The notes: a model not told the origin generated them from the letters alone. Shown: positions 44,182-54,019, numbered from the stretch's first letter. The stretch is 64,000 nt of DNA from UBA1715 sp964346725 (GCA_964346725.1 CAYFVM010000006.1:1-64000), one strand, 5' to 3'. Numbers and translations are program-made.

Positions 44182-45819
44182 ATGGCAGAATTTCATTACG
44201 AACCAATGTTTCAATTGGGCAACGATGACACAGAGTACCGCCTTCTCAGTAAAGACGGTGTGAGTGTAAGCGAATTTGAAGGTCACAAAATTCTTAAAGT
44301 GAGCAAAGAAGCACTTACCTTGCTGTCACAACAAGCATTCCACGATGTTGAATTCATGTTGCGTCGCGAGCACAACAAACAAGTTGCAGCAATATTGGAA
44401 GACCCAGAAGCAAGTGAAAACGATAAATACGTAGCATTGCAATTTTTACGTAATGCCGAAACAGCAGTAAAAGGTGTTTTACCTTTTTGCCAAGATACCG
44501 GAACGGCTATTATTCACGGAGAAAAAGGCCAACATGTATGGACCGGATTTGACGATGAAGAAGCGCTTTCTCTTGGTGTTTACAACACGTTCGTGAACGA
44601 CAATCTTCGTTATTCGCAGAATGCTGCCCTCAATATGTATGACGAAGTAAACACAAAATGTAACCTTCCTGCTCAAATAGACATTGAAGCTACCGAAGGT
44701 GCTGAATATAAATTTATAATGGTTGCAAAAGGTGGTGGTTCTGCAAACAAAACCTACTTCTATCCTATGACTAAAGCAACTATTCAAAGTGAAGACACAT
44801 TGCTTCCTTTCCTTGTTGAAAAAATGAAGACATTGGGAACAGCAGCGTGTCCTCCATACCACATTGCATTTGTTATTGGTGGAACTTCGGCTGAGAAGAA
44901 CTTGCTTACCGTAAAACTTGCCAGCATAAAATACTACGACAGCCTACCAACTACCGGAAACGCATCAGGACGCGCTTTCCGCGACATTGATTTGGAGAAA
45001 AAATTACTCAAAGAAGCCCACAATATTGGACTTGGAGCACAATTCGGCGGAAAATATTTAGCACACGACATTCGCGTTGTCCGTTTACCACGCCACGGCG
45101 CAAGCTGTCCTATTGGTATGGGCGTAAGTTGTTCTGCCGACCGTAACATTAAGGCAAAAATCAATGCCGATGGTATTTGGATAGAAAAAATGGACGAAAA
45201 CCCAAGCGAACTTATTCCTAAAGAATACTGCAAAGCAGGCGAAGGATGTAAAGGCATAGAAATAGACCTTGACAAAGGTATAGATGCTGTTCGCAAAGAA
45301 CTTTCAAAATATCCGGTTTCTACTCGTATCAATTTGAAAGGAACTATCATCGTTGCGCGCGACATAGCTCATGCAAAACTCAAAGCTCGCCTTGATGCGG
45401 GAGAAGGTGTACCATCATACTTTAAAGACCATCCAATTTTGTATGCTGGACCGGCAAAAACGCCGCAAGGATATCCTTGCGGAAGTATGGGTCCAACTAC
45501 GGCAAACCGTATGGACACGTATGTTGACGAATTCCAAGCAAATGGAGCTTCTCTCGTTATGATTGCCAAAGGTAACCGTACCGACGAAGTGACTAACGCT
45601 TGTAAAAAGCACGGAGGATTCTATCTTGGAACTATTGGCGGTGTGGCTGCTGTACTTTCACAAAGCAGTATTAAGAGCATTGAATGCGTAGAATATCCAG
45701 AACTTGGTATGGAAGCAATTTGGAAAATAGTTGTTGAAGATTTCCCTGCATTTATTTTAGTTGATGATAAAGGCAATGATTTCTTTAAACAATTGAAACC
45801 ACTTTGCTGTTGTAACTAA
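44182..45819 (+). CDS. Fumarate hydratase, class I (iron-sulfur)
   Basis: The 545-aa protein is a one-chain class I fumarase of the FumA/FumB type. Cysteines in 'VLPFCQDTGTAI', 'ACPPYHIAFVIGG' region and 'KEYCKAGEGCKG' supply the [4Fe-4S] ligands and nearby sites; 'MVAKGGGSANKTYFYPMTKA' and 'YAGPAKTPQGYPCGSMGPTTANRMD' are family blocks. It hydrates fumarate to malate, or runs in reverse in a fermenting anaerobe that makes succinate or propionate. Own terminator follows. Confidence 0.95.
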   Translation: MAEFHYEPMFQLGNDDTEYRLLSKDGVSVSEFEGHKILKVSKEALTLLSQQAFHDVEFMLRREHNKQVAAILEDPEASENDKYVALQFLRNAETAVKGVLPFCQDTGTAIIHGEKGQHVWTGFDDEEALSLGVYNTFVNDNLRYSQNAALNMYDEVNTKCNLPAQIDIEATEGAEYKFIMVAKGGGSANKTYFYPMTKATIQSEDTLLPFLVEKMKTLGTAACPPYHIAFVIGGTSAEKNLLTVKLASIKYYDSLPTTGNASGRAFRDIDLEKKLLKEAHNIGLGAQFGGKYLAHDIRVVRLPRHGASCPIGMGVSCSADRNIKAKINADGIWIEKMDENPSELIPKEYCKAGEGCKGIEIDLDKGIDAVRKELSKYPVSTRINLKGTIIVARDIAHAKLKARLDAGEGVPSYFKDHPILYAGPAKTPQGYPCGSMGPTTANRMDTYVDEFQANGASLVMIAKGNRTDEVTNACKKHGGFYLGTIGGVAAVLSQSSIKSIECVEYPELGMEAIWKIVVEDFPAFILVDDKGNDFFKQLKPLCCCN

Positions 45820-45840
45820 AAAACACAGCATACACATGTA

Positions 45841-45868
45841 AAATCCCGGGAATATTCTCGGGATTTTT
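45841..45868 (+). terminator. Terminator after fumarase
   Basis: AAATCCCG (45841-45848) pairs with CGGGATTT (45859-45866), extended inward by GAAT/ATTC-type pairs, then T residues. Confidence 0.88.
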
Positions 45869-45958
45869 TGTTTATTTTATACTGATTGCATAGTGAGCTA
45901 CAATATCTATTTCCTGTCTTAAAAAAAATTACTATTTTTATGCGTTAAAAAATTAGAC

Positions 45959-46693
45959 GTGAATTTATTCTTTCATATAGGTCAGTATATGTTGCTTATG
46001 AAAAAAGCTATTGCTATACCTGACCAAAAACGGATGTTCTGGCGAAAAGTAGGAAAAGAAATTGTTGCTATTGGGTATGATTCAATTGGTATAGTAGCTA
46101 TCATTTCTTTCTTTATGGGAGGTGTTATGGCACTTCAACTTGCAATAAACATGGAAAACCCAATTCTACCCCAATATTTAGTAGGACTTGGAACTCGTGA
46201 TGCCATTATTCTTGAATTTTCATCATCGGTAGTTGCGTTGATTCTTGCAGGAAAAGTCGGTTCGAGTATTGCTTCAGAAATTGGGACAATGAGAATAACG
46301 CAGCAAATTGATGCTCTAGATATTATGGGTGTTAATTCGGCTAACTATCTTATTATGCCTAAAATTACTGCCGGAGCTCTTTCATTTCCAGTTCTTTGTT
46401 GTATAAGCATTATTTTAGGTATTGGCGGCGGATGGATAGTTGGTGATGTTACCGGGAAAGTACCCTCTAATCAATTCACGTATGGGTTGCAATTCATGTT
46501 TCAACCTTTTTACATTGTGTACACCAACATAAAAATGTTTATCTTCGGAATATTAATTACATCAATTTCGAGTTATTATGGATACTATGCAAAAGGCGGC
46601 TCTTTGCAAGTAGGACAAGCAAGCACACAAGCCGTTGTAAAAAGCAGTATTGTTGTATTGTTATTTAACCTATTACTCACTTCTTTACTCTAA
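45959..46693 (+). CDS. mlaE: ABC transporter permease, MlaE family
   Basis: The 244-aa inner-membrane protein is an MlaE/TrnI permease of the lipid-trafficking ABC system: 'GIVAIISFFMGGVMALQLA', 'ILAGKVGSSIASEIGTMRITQQIDALDIMGVNS' and four to five later membrane spans. The start is the GTG at 45959; it keeps the conserved 'HIGQYMLLMKK' N-terminus, which an inner ATG at 45989 would cut. mlaF follows by 3 bases. No MCE-domain MlaD gene is next to it. Confidence 0.92.
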   Translation: MNLFFHIGQYMLLMKKAIAIPDQKRMFWRKVGKEIVAIGYDSIGIVAIISFFMGGVMALQLAINMENPILPQYLVGLGTRDAIILEFSSSVVALILAGKVGSSIASEIGTMRITQQIDALDIMGVNSANYLIMPKITAGALSFPVLCCISIILGIGGGWIVGDVTGKVPSNQFTYGLQFMFQPFYIVYTNIKMFIFGILITSISSYYGYYAKGGSLQVGQASTQAVVKSSIVVLLFNLLLTSLL

Positions 46694-46696
46694 GTC

Positions 46697-47449
46697 ATGA
46701 TTGAAGTTCAAAATGTATCAAAATCATTCAAGGATGTGGCTGTTCTTAAAAACGTATCAACCGTTTTTGAAGAGGGTAAGGTAAATTGTATAATTGGACG
46801 AAGTGGCTCCGGTAAAACCGTACTTATGAAGTCAATTGTAGGCTTGCTAACTGTTGATGCCGGTAAAATTTTATTTCATGGACGTGATTACACAGCCATG
46901 AGCGATAAAGACCGTAAGCAAATCAGAAAAGAAATTGGAATGGTATTTCAAAGTGGAGCCTTATTTGACTCTGAAACACTTGAAGATAATGTAATGTTTC
47001 CGCTTCGAATGTTTTCCAACATGAGCGAAGAAGAATGCCGCGACCGAGCAAATTTCTGTTTGAAACGTGTTGAAGTTATCAATAAAAACAATTTATATCC
47101 GGCAGAAATTAGTGGTGGTATGCAAAAACGAGTGGCAATTGCTCGCGCTATTGCGTTGAACCCCAAATACTTATTTTGCGATGAGCCTAACTCAGGCTTG
47201 GACCCTATGACTTCAATTGTGATTGATAACCTCATCCATGGTATTGCACAAGAATACAACATTACCGCTATTGTAAACACTCACGACATGAATTCAGTTA
47301 TGGAAATAGCAGACAAAATTGTCTTTATTTATAAAGGTGAAAAATGGTGGGAAGGAAATAAAGAAGAAATTTGGTACACTGATAATCAAGAAATTAACGA
47401 TTTCATTTTTGCATCAAGTTTGGCAAAAAAAATAAAACAAACATTATGA
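46697..47449 (+). CDS. mlaF: ABC transporter ATP-binding protein, MlaF family
   Basis: The 250-aa ATPase has Walker A GRSGSGKT, the Q-loop 'MVFQSGALFDSETLEDNV', signature 'ISGGMQKRVAIARAIA', Walker B 'YLFCDEPNSGLDP' and the switch His in 'VNTHDM'. 'GMVFQSGALFDS' is typical of MlaF. With MlaE it would move phospholipids between the membranes. Its last codons overlap the start of the subtilase gene as ATGATGA. Confidence 0.93.
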   Translation: MIEVQNVSKSFKDVAVLKNVSTVFEEGKVNCIIGRSGSGKTVLMKSIVGLLTVDAGKILFHGRDYTAMSDKDRKQIRKEIGMVFQSGALFDSETLEDNVMFPLRMFSNMSEEECRDRANFCLKRVEVINKNNLYPAEISGGMQKRVAIARAIALNPKYLFCDEPNSGLDPMTSIVIDNLIHGIAQEYNITAIVNTHDMNSVMEIADKIVFIYKGEKWWEGNKEEIWYTDNQEINDFIFASSLAKKIKQTL

Positions 47450-50211
47450 TGAAAAAGCTACTGTTCTTTTTTGTATTGATTCTTTGCTCGACTACAGTGT
47501 TCTCGCAAAGCATTAGCTATTTTAATGGTCACAAAATAGAAACAGGTAAAATTATTTTTAAATACAAATCATTGCCTACGTTGAAGAGTGCAACCCCAAT
47601 AGAATTTGAGGCCAACAAACAACAAGCGAACCTATATCTTGCACAAATTGGTGCAACAACACCAAAACAAAAATTCCCTAAGTCAATCACTTCAAATAAT
47701 AACGAGAATTGTGTAGATATAAGCCAAATCTACGAATGCTACTACACAGGAGATGTTCCTTTCGAAAAAGTTTTGGCCACACTCAATCGTATGAAAAGTA
47801 TAGAATATGCTGAGCCATCATACATTGGTGAACTACTCTATATTCCGAACGACACAGAGTATAATAACGGGAATCTCTGGCATCTGAATGTTTGTAAAGT
47901 ATTAGATGCATGGGACATAGAACAAGGTGATAGCTCGGTAGTTGTAGGCATTATTGATGGTGGCAACGACATTATTCAAACCGATTTAATAAACAAAATA
48001 GCATACAACCTCAAAGACCCAATAGACGGATATGATAATGATGGCGACGGATTTATAGACAATTACCGTGGTTGGGACGTTGCAGATAATGACCAAGATC
48101 CAACCTCATCGGCTACCGAACATGGTACCTACGTTGCCGGTATTGCAAGCGCAGAAGTTAATAATGGTTTTGGCACAGCAGGAGTTGGATTTAAAACTCG
48201 TTTTCTTCCGGTTAAAGTTTGTCCAGATGGTAGTACATCTATTATAAATGGATACGATGGTATTGTCTACGCAGCAAATCATGGATGTAAGGTTATAAAT
48301 TGTTCTTGGGGCGATGTTGCCGGTAGCATATACGGGCAAGACATTGTAAACTATGCAACATACAATTGCGATGCTTTGGTTGTTGCAGCTGCCGGGAATT
48401 CGGCAAATACAGAAATGTATTATCCTGCTTCATACAAGACGGTGTTAAGCGTAGGTGGAACAATATACGGCGACTACATATGGAGTGACTCTCCAACAAA
48501 AGGAACGCATTTCAATTATTATGTTGATATCTGTGCTCCTGCTAAAGGATTTTATTCTATTGCCAACAATGACAAAACGATTTCAATGTCGGGAGGCGGA
48601 ACATCATTTGCATCTCCGATTGTTGCAGGAGCTGCAGCTTTAGTACGAAGTAAACACCCGGAATATTCGGCCATACAAGTAGGTGAATTACTTCGTGTTA
48701 CAGCCGACAATATTTACACTATCAACACCGACCTTCTCTATAAAAACAAATTAGGGAACGGCCGAGTAAATGTTCTAAAAGCAGTGACCAATAATACCTT
48801 ACCAAGTATCCGAATCACAGATTTTAGAACCGAAAACCTTACCGGACAACCACACATAAATACTGGCGATACTGTTGCTATTTATGTAACATTCAAAAAC
48901 TACTTGCACGATGCAAAAAATCTGATTATCAACGCAAAATGTCTGACAAGCTATCTAAGCCCTATCAAAGGAGTATTCTCTTTCAGCCAATTAGCAATGG
49001 GAAAAGATACGACTTGTAAATTTTTGTTCCTTGCTTTAGCAGAACCCCCGCAAGACTTTACTGACTACTTTGAATTTACCTATACTGGTGACAACGCATA
49101 TTGGAGCTACGAATATCAGCAGGCTAAATTCAATCTAAGTTATTATGACTTTGAACTTGGTGATATTAAATCAACAGCTACCGGCGATGGTAGTATTGCT
49201 ATTTACACAATTAATCTTGATCAAAATGGTTTCGATTATAAAGATCAGGGGAACTGCATTTTCCAAGGTGGTTTGGTAATTGCGGAGAACCAGACAACTA
49301 TCTATTCGCGTTCAGATAGAAAGGCTAGTTTTGATCCTATCACTCCACCAACCGTTATTAATACAGATACTGCTGATTTGATGATATATTCTGAATATGA
49401 AGTAGAAAATATTTCCACTAATCAATATATCTATGGCAACAACGATGAAACTGCATTGATTTACGAATATCGTATTAAAAATCAGCGAGATAGCACACTT
49501 TACGGCCTACGATGTGGAGCCTTTATCGATTGGGATATTTTAAATTCGTCATACAACAAAACATGGTTCGTTGATAGTTTACAATTGTCAGTAGCAGCAA
49601 GTGTAGAAGACCGCACATTCTACGTTGGGTATATGCCCTTGACTTACACACCATTTGATGTGTATGCATTTGATGTATATTCCGATGTAGTTGTCTATAG
49701 CGATGGTTTTTCTAATAATGAATTGTGGTATGCCTTGAATAATAGCAAGCATTCTATAGGAATGAACTCAATCTATGGTAAAGAGATTGCAGTATTTGCA
49801 CATTCCACAATTGACAGTATAGCTCCCTCCGACTCTTGCGTATTACGGTATGCTATGTTAGCAGCCGACACACAATCAGATTTGTATAATTTGGCATCCC
49901 AATTGAAGCAAAAATACAATCCAAACATAGTAGATACCACAGAGAATAGCAATGTTGCAATACAAACCATTGATGATTTTTCGGCAAAACTATGTTATGC
50001 CAATAATGAATATTGGATAGAATATCCTCAATCACAGTCTACTATAGCAATCAAAGTATATGATGCACATGGGCGAACACTTGAATCTGCTATTCTTTCT
50101 CCAGAAAATCAATCAAAAATTTATTCGCTAAAAAAATACCAAAACGGCGTTTATATCTGTTCTTTCTCTTGTAACGGGAAAATACAAACATTCAAATTTG
50201 GAGTGAAATAA
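47446..50211 (+). CDS. Subtilisin-family (S8) serine protease with T9SS C-terminal sorting domain
   Basis: The 921-aa protein has a signal peptide (VFSQ, about 21), a propeptide-like region (25-130), and an S8 catalytic domain with triad D171 ('GIIDGGND'), H226 ('TEHGTYVAGIA') and S387 ('GGGTSFASP'). 'DGYDNDGDGFIDNYRGWD' is a calcium-loop-like insert seen in Bacteroidota subtilases. Several beta domains follow, and the last 80 residues ('VYDAHGRTLESAIL', 'YQNGVYICSF', 'IQTFKFGVK') form a type A T9SS sorting domain, so it should be secreted or fixed to the surface. It overlaps mlaF by 4 bases. Confidence 0.9.
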   Translation: MMKKLLFFFVLILCSTTVFSQSISYFNGHKIETGKIIFKYKSLPTLKSATPIEFEANKQQANLYLAQIGATTPKQKFPKSITSNNNENCVDISQIYECYYTGDVPFEKVLATLNRMKSIEYAEPSYIGELLYIPNDTEYNNGNLWHLNVCKVLDAWDIEQGDSSVVVGIIDGGNDIIQTDLINKIAYNLKDPIDGYDNDGDGFIDNYRGWDVADNDQDPTSSATEHGTYVAGIASAEVNNGFGTAGVGFKTRFLPVKVCPDGSTSIINGYDGIVYAANHGCKVINCSWGDVAGSIYGQDIVNYATYNCDALVVAAAGNSANTEMYYPASYKTVLSVGGTIYGDYIWSDSPTKGTHFNYYVDICAPAKGFYSIANNDKTISMSGGGTSFASPIVAGAAALVRSKHPEYSAIQVGELLRVTADNIYTINTDLLYKNKLGNGRVNVLKAVTNNTLPSIRITDFRTENLTGQPHINTGDTVAIYVTFKNYLHDAKNLIINAKCLTSYLSPIKGVFSFSQLAMGKDTTCKFLFLALAEPPQDFTDYFEFTYTGDNAYWSYEYQQAKFNLSYYDFELGDIKSTATGDGSIAIYTINLDQNGFDYKDQGNCIFQGGLVIAENQTTIYSRSDRKASFDPITPPTVINTDTADLMIYSEYEVENISTNQYIYGNNDETALIYEYRIKNQRDSTLYGLRCGAFIDWDILNSSYNKTWFVDSLQLSVAASVEDRTFYVGYMPLTYTPFDVYAFDVYSDVVVYSDGFSNNELWYALNNSKHSIGMNSIYGKEIAVFAHSTIDSIAPSDSCVLRYAMLAADTQSDLYNLASQLKQKYNPNIVDTTENSNVAIQTIDDFSAKLCYANNEYWIEYPQSQSTIAIKVYDAHGRTLESAILSPENQSKIYSLKKYQNGVYICSFSCNGKIQTFKFGVK

Positions 50212-51105
50212 ATGAAACGAATATTTTTGTCCATACTAGTGGCTTTGATATTTAGCTTTGAAAGCTATGCACAAAATTTCAGCATAGATGCATACAACTT
50301 AAATGCTGTTTTTTCAAAAATCACGAATACCGCTAGCGAAGAAGATAATATTAAAAACAATACGATTTTTATACGTATGCTCGATTCGGTGCTTCGCATA
50401 CCGGAATCATTTCAATATCCCTTTCTTGAATTAAAAATGGGGAACGTTACCGCACCCGACCAAACATTTCGCATATTCACTTGGCACCTTGTTCACACCA
50501 ACGGAACATACGAAACATTCGGTTTGTTGCAACAATATTTTAAAGAAAGTAATACCGTTGAAGTGCACAAACTTGTTGATAAAGCAACAACAATGCGAGA
50601 CCCTACAAGGGTAACGAATACTCCAGACAATTGGTATGGTGCTGTTTATTACGACCTTCGTGCATATAAATATGATGACATTACAACGTATATTCTTTTA
50701 GGATGGCGTCCTAACAATATTTATACGCAAAAAAAAGTAATAGAAACATTTAGATTTGATAAAAAGGGGAAACCATCATTTGGATATCAAGTTGTAGAAC
50801 AAAAAGGTAGCGGTTACAAAAAGCGTATCATATTTGAATACTCTTCTAAACAATCCATGATGCTTCGCTACGAAAAAAAGAAAAAAATGTATGTGCTCGA
50901 TCATATTGCACCATCAGACTCGCGTTATGAAGGAATTTATGAATTCTATGGCCCTGATTTTTCCGTGGATGGATATAAATTCAAGCAAGGCAAATTCCAC
51001 TACATAGCTGATATTGATCTTCATAGCTCACGTGAGAAATTTTCGGATTATATTCCAGAAAAATTGAAACGTAATAAAAAGAAAGGAACTAGCGTAGGAT
51101 TATAA
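50212..51105 (+). CDS. Secreted protein of unknown function
   Basis: The 297-aa product starts one base after the subtilase stop. It has a signal peptide ending SYAQ (about 21) and no lipobox. The mature part has 'LRIPESFQYPFLELKMGNVTAPDQTFRIFTWHL', 'NWYGAVYYDLRAYKYDDITTYILLGWRPNN' and 'RIIFEYSSKQSMMLRYEKKKKMYVLDHIAPSD', a pattern I have seen in uncharacterised Bacteroidota periplasmic proteins but cannot name. The C-terminus is very basic. Co-transcribed with the protease and recO; no role can be assigned. Confidence 0.8.
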   Translation: MKRIFLSILVALIFSFESYAQNFSIDAYNLNAVFSKITNTASEEDNIKNNTIFIRMLDSVLRIPESFQYPFLELKMGNVTAPDQTFRIFTWHLVHTNGTYETFGLLQQYFKESNTVEVHKLVDKATTMRDPTRVTNTPDNWYGAVYYDLRAYKYDDITTYILLGWRPNNIYTQKKVIETFRFDKKGKPSFGYQVVEQKGSGYKKRIIFEYSSKQSMMLRYEKKKKMYVLDHIAPSDSRYEGIYEFYGPDFSVDGYKFKQGKFHYIADIDLHSSREKFSDYIPEKLKRNKKKGTSVGL

Positions 51106-51109
51106 TTTC

Positions 51110-51826
51110 ATGCTCACCGAAACCAATGGCATTGTTTTGCGTACTATAAAATACTCGGAAACGAGTGTAATAGCACACATTTATACTGAAGAATTTGGGA
51201 ATGGTAGCTACATTATGAATAATGTAAGGACAAACCACTCTAAAATGGCAATGTTCCAACCCCTTTCGTATGTACACCTTTCGATTGCTCGAAAAAAAAC
51301 ATCAAAGCAAATTCATCGAATTACAAGCATCTCTTTTCAATTAGTTCCCTCCGATATTACAGCAAATATTTTCAAATCTACAATAGCACTCTTTATAGGC
51401 GAAATTACCGACAAAGTATTTAAAGAAGAGGAACGATCCGATGCGGTATTTCAATATCTGAAAAGTTTTGTATTTCTCTTGGAAGAATCGAAAACAAACT
51501 ATACTAATTTACATATTCTCTATTTGTTGCACCTTACCCGTTTTTTGGGATTTTTTCCACAAAATAATTATACACCGCAAACAAACATATTTTCGTTGCT
51601 CAACTCCCAATTTATATCACAAAACGGATTGCACGAGAACTTATCATTAGAACAAAGTCGGTTATTTTCTTTGTTAATTGAATCTAAAGAACTTACCGAT
51701 ATGCTAGAATTGAATCGCCACGAGCGCCAACAACTCTTAGATATTTTGATCTTGTATTATGACTATCACATCTGCAAAACGCAACAATTAACATCATTGG
51801 GAATACTCAAAATGGTTTTTGAGTAA
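51110..51826 (+). CDS. recO: DNA repair protein RecO
   Basis: The 238-aa protein starts with the RecO OB-fold pattern 'TNGIVLRTIKYSETSVIAHIYTEEFG' and then a helical domain; the Bacteroidota form lacks the zinc cysteines, as here. RecO loads RecA on SSB-coated DNA with RecR. It ends the plus-strand run that began at mlaE and converges with the response-regulator gene two bases on. Confidence 0.88.
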   Translation: MLTETNGIVLRTIKYSETSVIAHIYTEEFGNGSYIMNNVRTNHSKMAMFQPLSYVHLSIARKKTSKQIHRITSISFQLVPSDITANIFKSTIALFIGEITDKVFKEEERSDAVFQYLKSFVFLLEESKTNYTNLHILYLLHLTRFLGFFPQNNYTPQTNIFSLLNSQFISQNGLHENLSLEQSRLFSLLIESKELTDMLELNRHERQQLLDILILYYDYHICKTQQLTSLGILKMVFE

Positions 51827-51828
51827 TT

Positions 51829-52989
51829 TCAAAGTGGTTGCGAGTATAATTCTACATCGGACTCTTCAATGGTTTTTCCACTAAGAATTACCAATCGCTC
51901 TATCACATTTCTAAACTCGCGAATATTTCCCGTCCAAGAATATGTTTGTAATTTTTTTATAGCACCTGATGTAATTTCTTTTTTCGGAATACCCATTTCT
52001 TTACTCGTCTCTATCACGAAATGTTCCGCAAGAAGCGGTATATCTTCAAGACGCTCTGAAAGCGAAGGTACTTTTATGAGAATCACACTCAACCTGTGAT
52101 ATAAATCTTCACGGAAACGTTTTGCGTCAATCTCCTCCTTCATATTCTTGTTGGTAGCAGCTAGCACACGTACATCTACACTGATGTCTTTTTCGCTTCC
52201 CACGCGAGTTATTTTTTGTTCTTGCAACGCTCGAAGCACTTTTGCTTGTGCAGAAAGACTCATATCTCCTATTTCATCAAGAAATAGAGTACCACCATCT
52301 GCTTGTTCAAATTTACCAATACGCATTTTCACGGCGGATGTAAATGCACCTTTTTCATGTCCAAATAATTCACTCTCAATAAGTTCCGAAGGAATTGCAG
52401 CACAATTTACTTCTATAAATGGTGCATTTTTACGATTACTTTGCTCGTGGAGGGCATGAGCAACCAATTCTTTACCAGAACCATTTTGTCCTGTGATAAG
52501 CACACGTGCATCAGTTGGAGCTACTTTTGCGATTATTTCGTTTATTTTCTTCAATGCTGGCGAATTACCTATCATTTGATACTTCGAACCAATTTTCTTC
52601 TTCAGCATTGTAGTTTCTTGCACAAGTTTTTTCTTATCCAAGGCATTGCGAACTGTTACTAATAAACGGTTCATATCGAGTGGCTTGGAAATAAAATCGT
52701 ATGCTCCAATTTTTATAGACTTTACTGCAATATCAATTTCTGCATGCCCCGATATCATAATGACGGGAACATTCCCACGCTCTTTCAAAACGGCTTCAAG
52801 GAAAGCTATGCCATCCATTTCGGGCATTTTAATGTCAGAGAAAATGAGGTCGTATTTTTCGTTTTGCACTTTTTGCAAAGCTTGAACTCCATTTTCAGCA
52901 ATATCTACCTTATATGATTCGTATTCAAGAATTTCTTTCATTGAATTACGAATGGCACGTTCATCATCAACAATTAAAATTGAAGCCAT
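51829..52989 (-). CDS. Sigma-54-type response regulator without DNA-binding domain
   Basis: The 386-aa protein has a receiver domain (1-120, phospho-acceptor D52 in 'IFSDIKMPEMDG', switch Lys102) and an NtrC-type AAA+ domain (140-370) with Walker A GQNGSGKE (167-174), 'GGTLFLDEIGD' Walker B and an arginine-finger segment. The sigma-54 contact loop is GAFTSA (214-219) instead of GAFTGA. The chain ends some 15 residues after the AAA+ domain, so the usual Fis-type HTH is missing. Shorter regulators of this kind occur in Bacteroidota and may act from solution. No partner histidine kinase is adjacent. Its start overlaps the stop of the heptose kinase gene. Confidence 0.9.
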   Translation of the reverse strand: MASILIVDDERAIRNSMKEILEYESYKVDIAENGVQALQKVQNEKYDLIFSDIKMPEMDGIAFLEAVLKERGNVPVIMISGHAEIDIAVKSIKIGAYDFISKPLDMNRLLVTVRNALDKKKLVQETTMLKKKIGSKYQMIGNSPALKKINEIIAKVAPTDARVLITGQNGSGKELVAHALHEQSNRKNAPFIEVNCAAIPSELIESELFGHEKGAFTSAVKMRIGKFEQADGGTLFLDEIGDMSLSAQAKVLRALQEQKITRVGSEKDISVDVRVLAATNKNMKEEIDAKRFREDLYHRLSVILIKVPSLSERLEDIPLLAEHFVIETSKEMGIPKKEITSGAIKKLQTYSWTGNIREFRNVIERLVILSGKTIEESDVELYSQPL

Positions 52990-53960
52990 TATATCTTTTG
53001 TATTAATTGTTCTTTTTCTACAGTTACAACTCCCGGTTGCTCACAAACAAGGCCTCCGGCAATATTTGATATTCGAGCGATTTCCGCAATTGGAAAACAT
53101 AAAATATAACACACAGTTGCAACGCTTATAACAGTGTCACCAGCACCAGAAACATCAGCTACATGACGTACCTGCGTTGGTATATGAACATAGGTGTCTT
53201 TGTCGGCTACGAATATTCCCAATTCCGATAGAGTAATCATCATAATGTCAATGTTTTGCTTCTGCATAAATTCTTTTGCAAGAGAAAACAATGCTGCATA
53301 ATCATATTTTGAACACGTTTTACCTAATCCTTCTGTGAATTCCTTGAAGTTTGGTTTAAAAAGAGTTACGTTTTTATAGTTGGTAAAATTCTGTTTTTTA
53401 GGGTCAACTAAAATTGGTATTGATTTCGCTTTTGCCTCATTTACAATAAATTGAATAAGATTTGACGAAAAAACTCCTTTGTCATAATCTTCAAGAACAA
53501 TGGCCGCAATATTTTCCTCTTGTATTCCTTTGCGTATATTTTCCTGCAACTTTTTGCGTACGTCTTCACCTATCTCATCTACTTGCTCGCTATCTATGCG
53601 CAACATTTGCTGCTTACCGCAAATAACACGTTTTTTAATTGTTGTTTTTCGAGTCGGGTCAACTACGCAGTATTTAGAATCAACGCCCAACGTTTGAAGT
53701 ATTTTGAAAAACGTAAAACCTGCCTCATCATTACCAACTACACTACAAACAAAAGGACGCATACCGAGCGAAATGAAGTTTTTTACAACATTTGCCGCTC
53801 CGCCCAAACGGTCTTCTACTGAATCTACAAGAACTACCGGAACTGGGGCTTCTGGCGAAATTCTATCTACATTACCCCATAAATAGGAATCTAGCATAAT
53901 GTCGCCTACCACCATTATTGACTTTGGTTCAGTCGTGTTAAGTATACTTTTGTAATCCAT
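52989..53960 (-). CDS. D-glycero-beta-D-manno-heptose-7-phosphate kinase (RfaE1/HldE kinase domain)
   Basis: The 323-aa PfkB-family kinase has 'VVGDIMLDSYLWGNVDRISPEAPVPVV', 'RLGGAANVVKN', 'LVDPKKQNFTNYKNVTLFKPNFKE' and the catalytic 'DVSGAGDTV'. These match the N-terminal kinase of HldE; the adenylyltransferase half is absent and must be separate. It supplies ADP-heptose for LPS core. The open frame reaches an ATG at 53990, but that ATG lies inside the terminator hairpin of the upstream gene; the ATG at 53960 just after it gives the family-type start, so it is chosen. Confidence 0.88.
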   Translation of the reverse strand: MDYKSILNTTEPKSIMVVGDIMLDSYLWGNVDRISPEAPVPVVLVDSVEDRLGGAANVVKNFISLGMRPFVCSVVGNDEAGFTFFKILQTLGVDSKYCVVDPTRKTTIKKRVICGKQQMLRIDSEQVDEIGEDVRKKLQENIRKGIQEENIAAIVLEDYDKGVFSSNLIQFIVNEAKAKSIPILVDPKKQNFTNYKNVTLFKPNFKEFTEGLGKTCSKYDYAALFSLAKEFMQKQNIDIMMITLSELGIFVADKDTYVHIPTQVRHVADVSGAGDTVISVATVCYILCFPIAEIARISNIAGGLVCEQPGVVTVEKEQLIQKI

Positions 53961-53963
53961 AGT

Positions 53964-53997
53964 ATAAAAAAGGCTGTTGTATGTATCCAACAGCCTT
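53964..53997 (-). terminator. Terminator of the prohibitin-family gene
   Basis: Minus-strand AAGGCTGTTG pairs with CAACAGCCTT (53970-53979 and 53988-53997, 10 perfect bp, 8-base loop) and is followed by six T. It lies between the prohibitin stop and the heptose-kinase start. Confidence 0.85.
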
Positions 53998-54019
53998 CGT
54001 TATTATTATACGTTAAATT

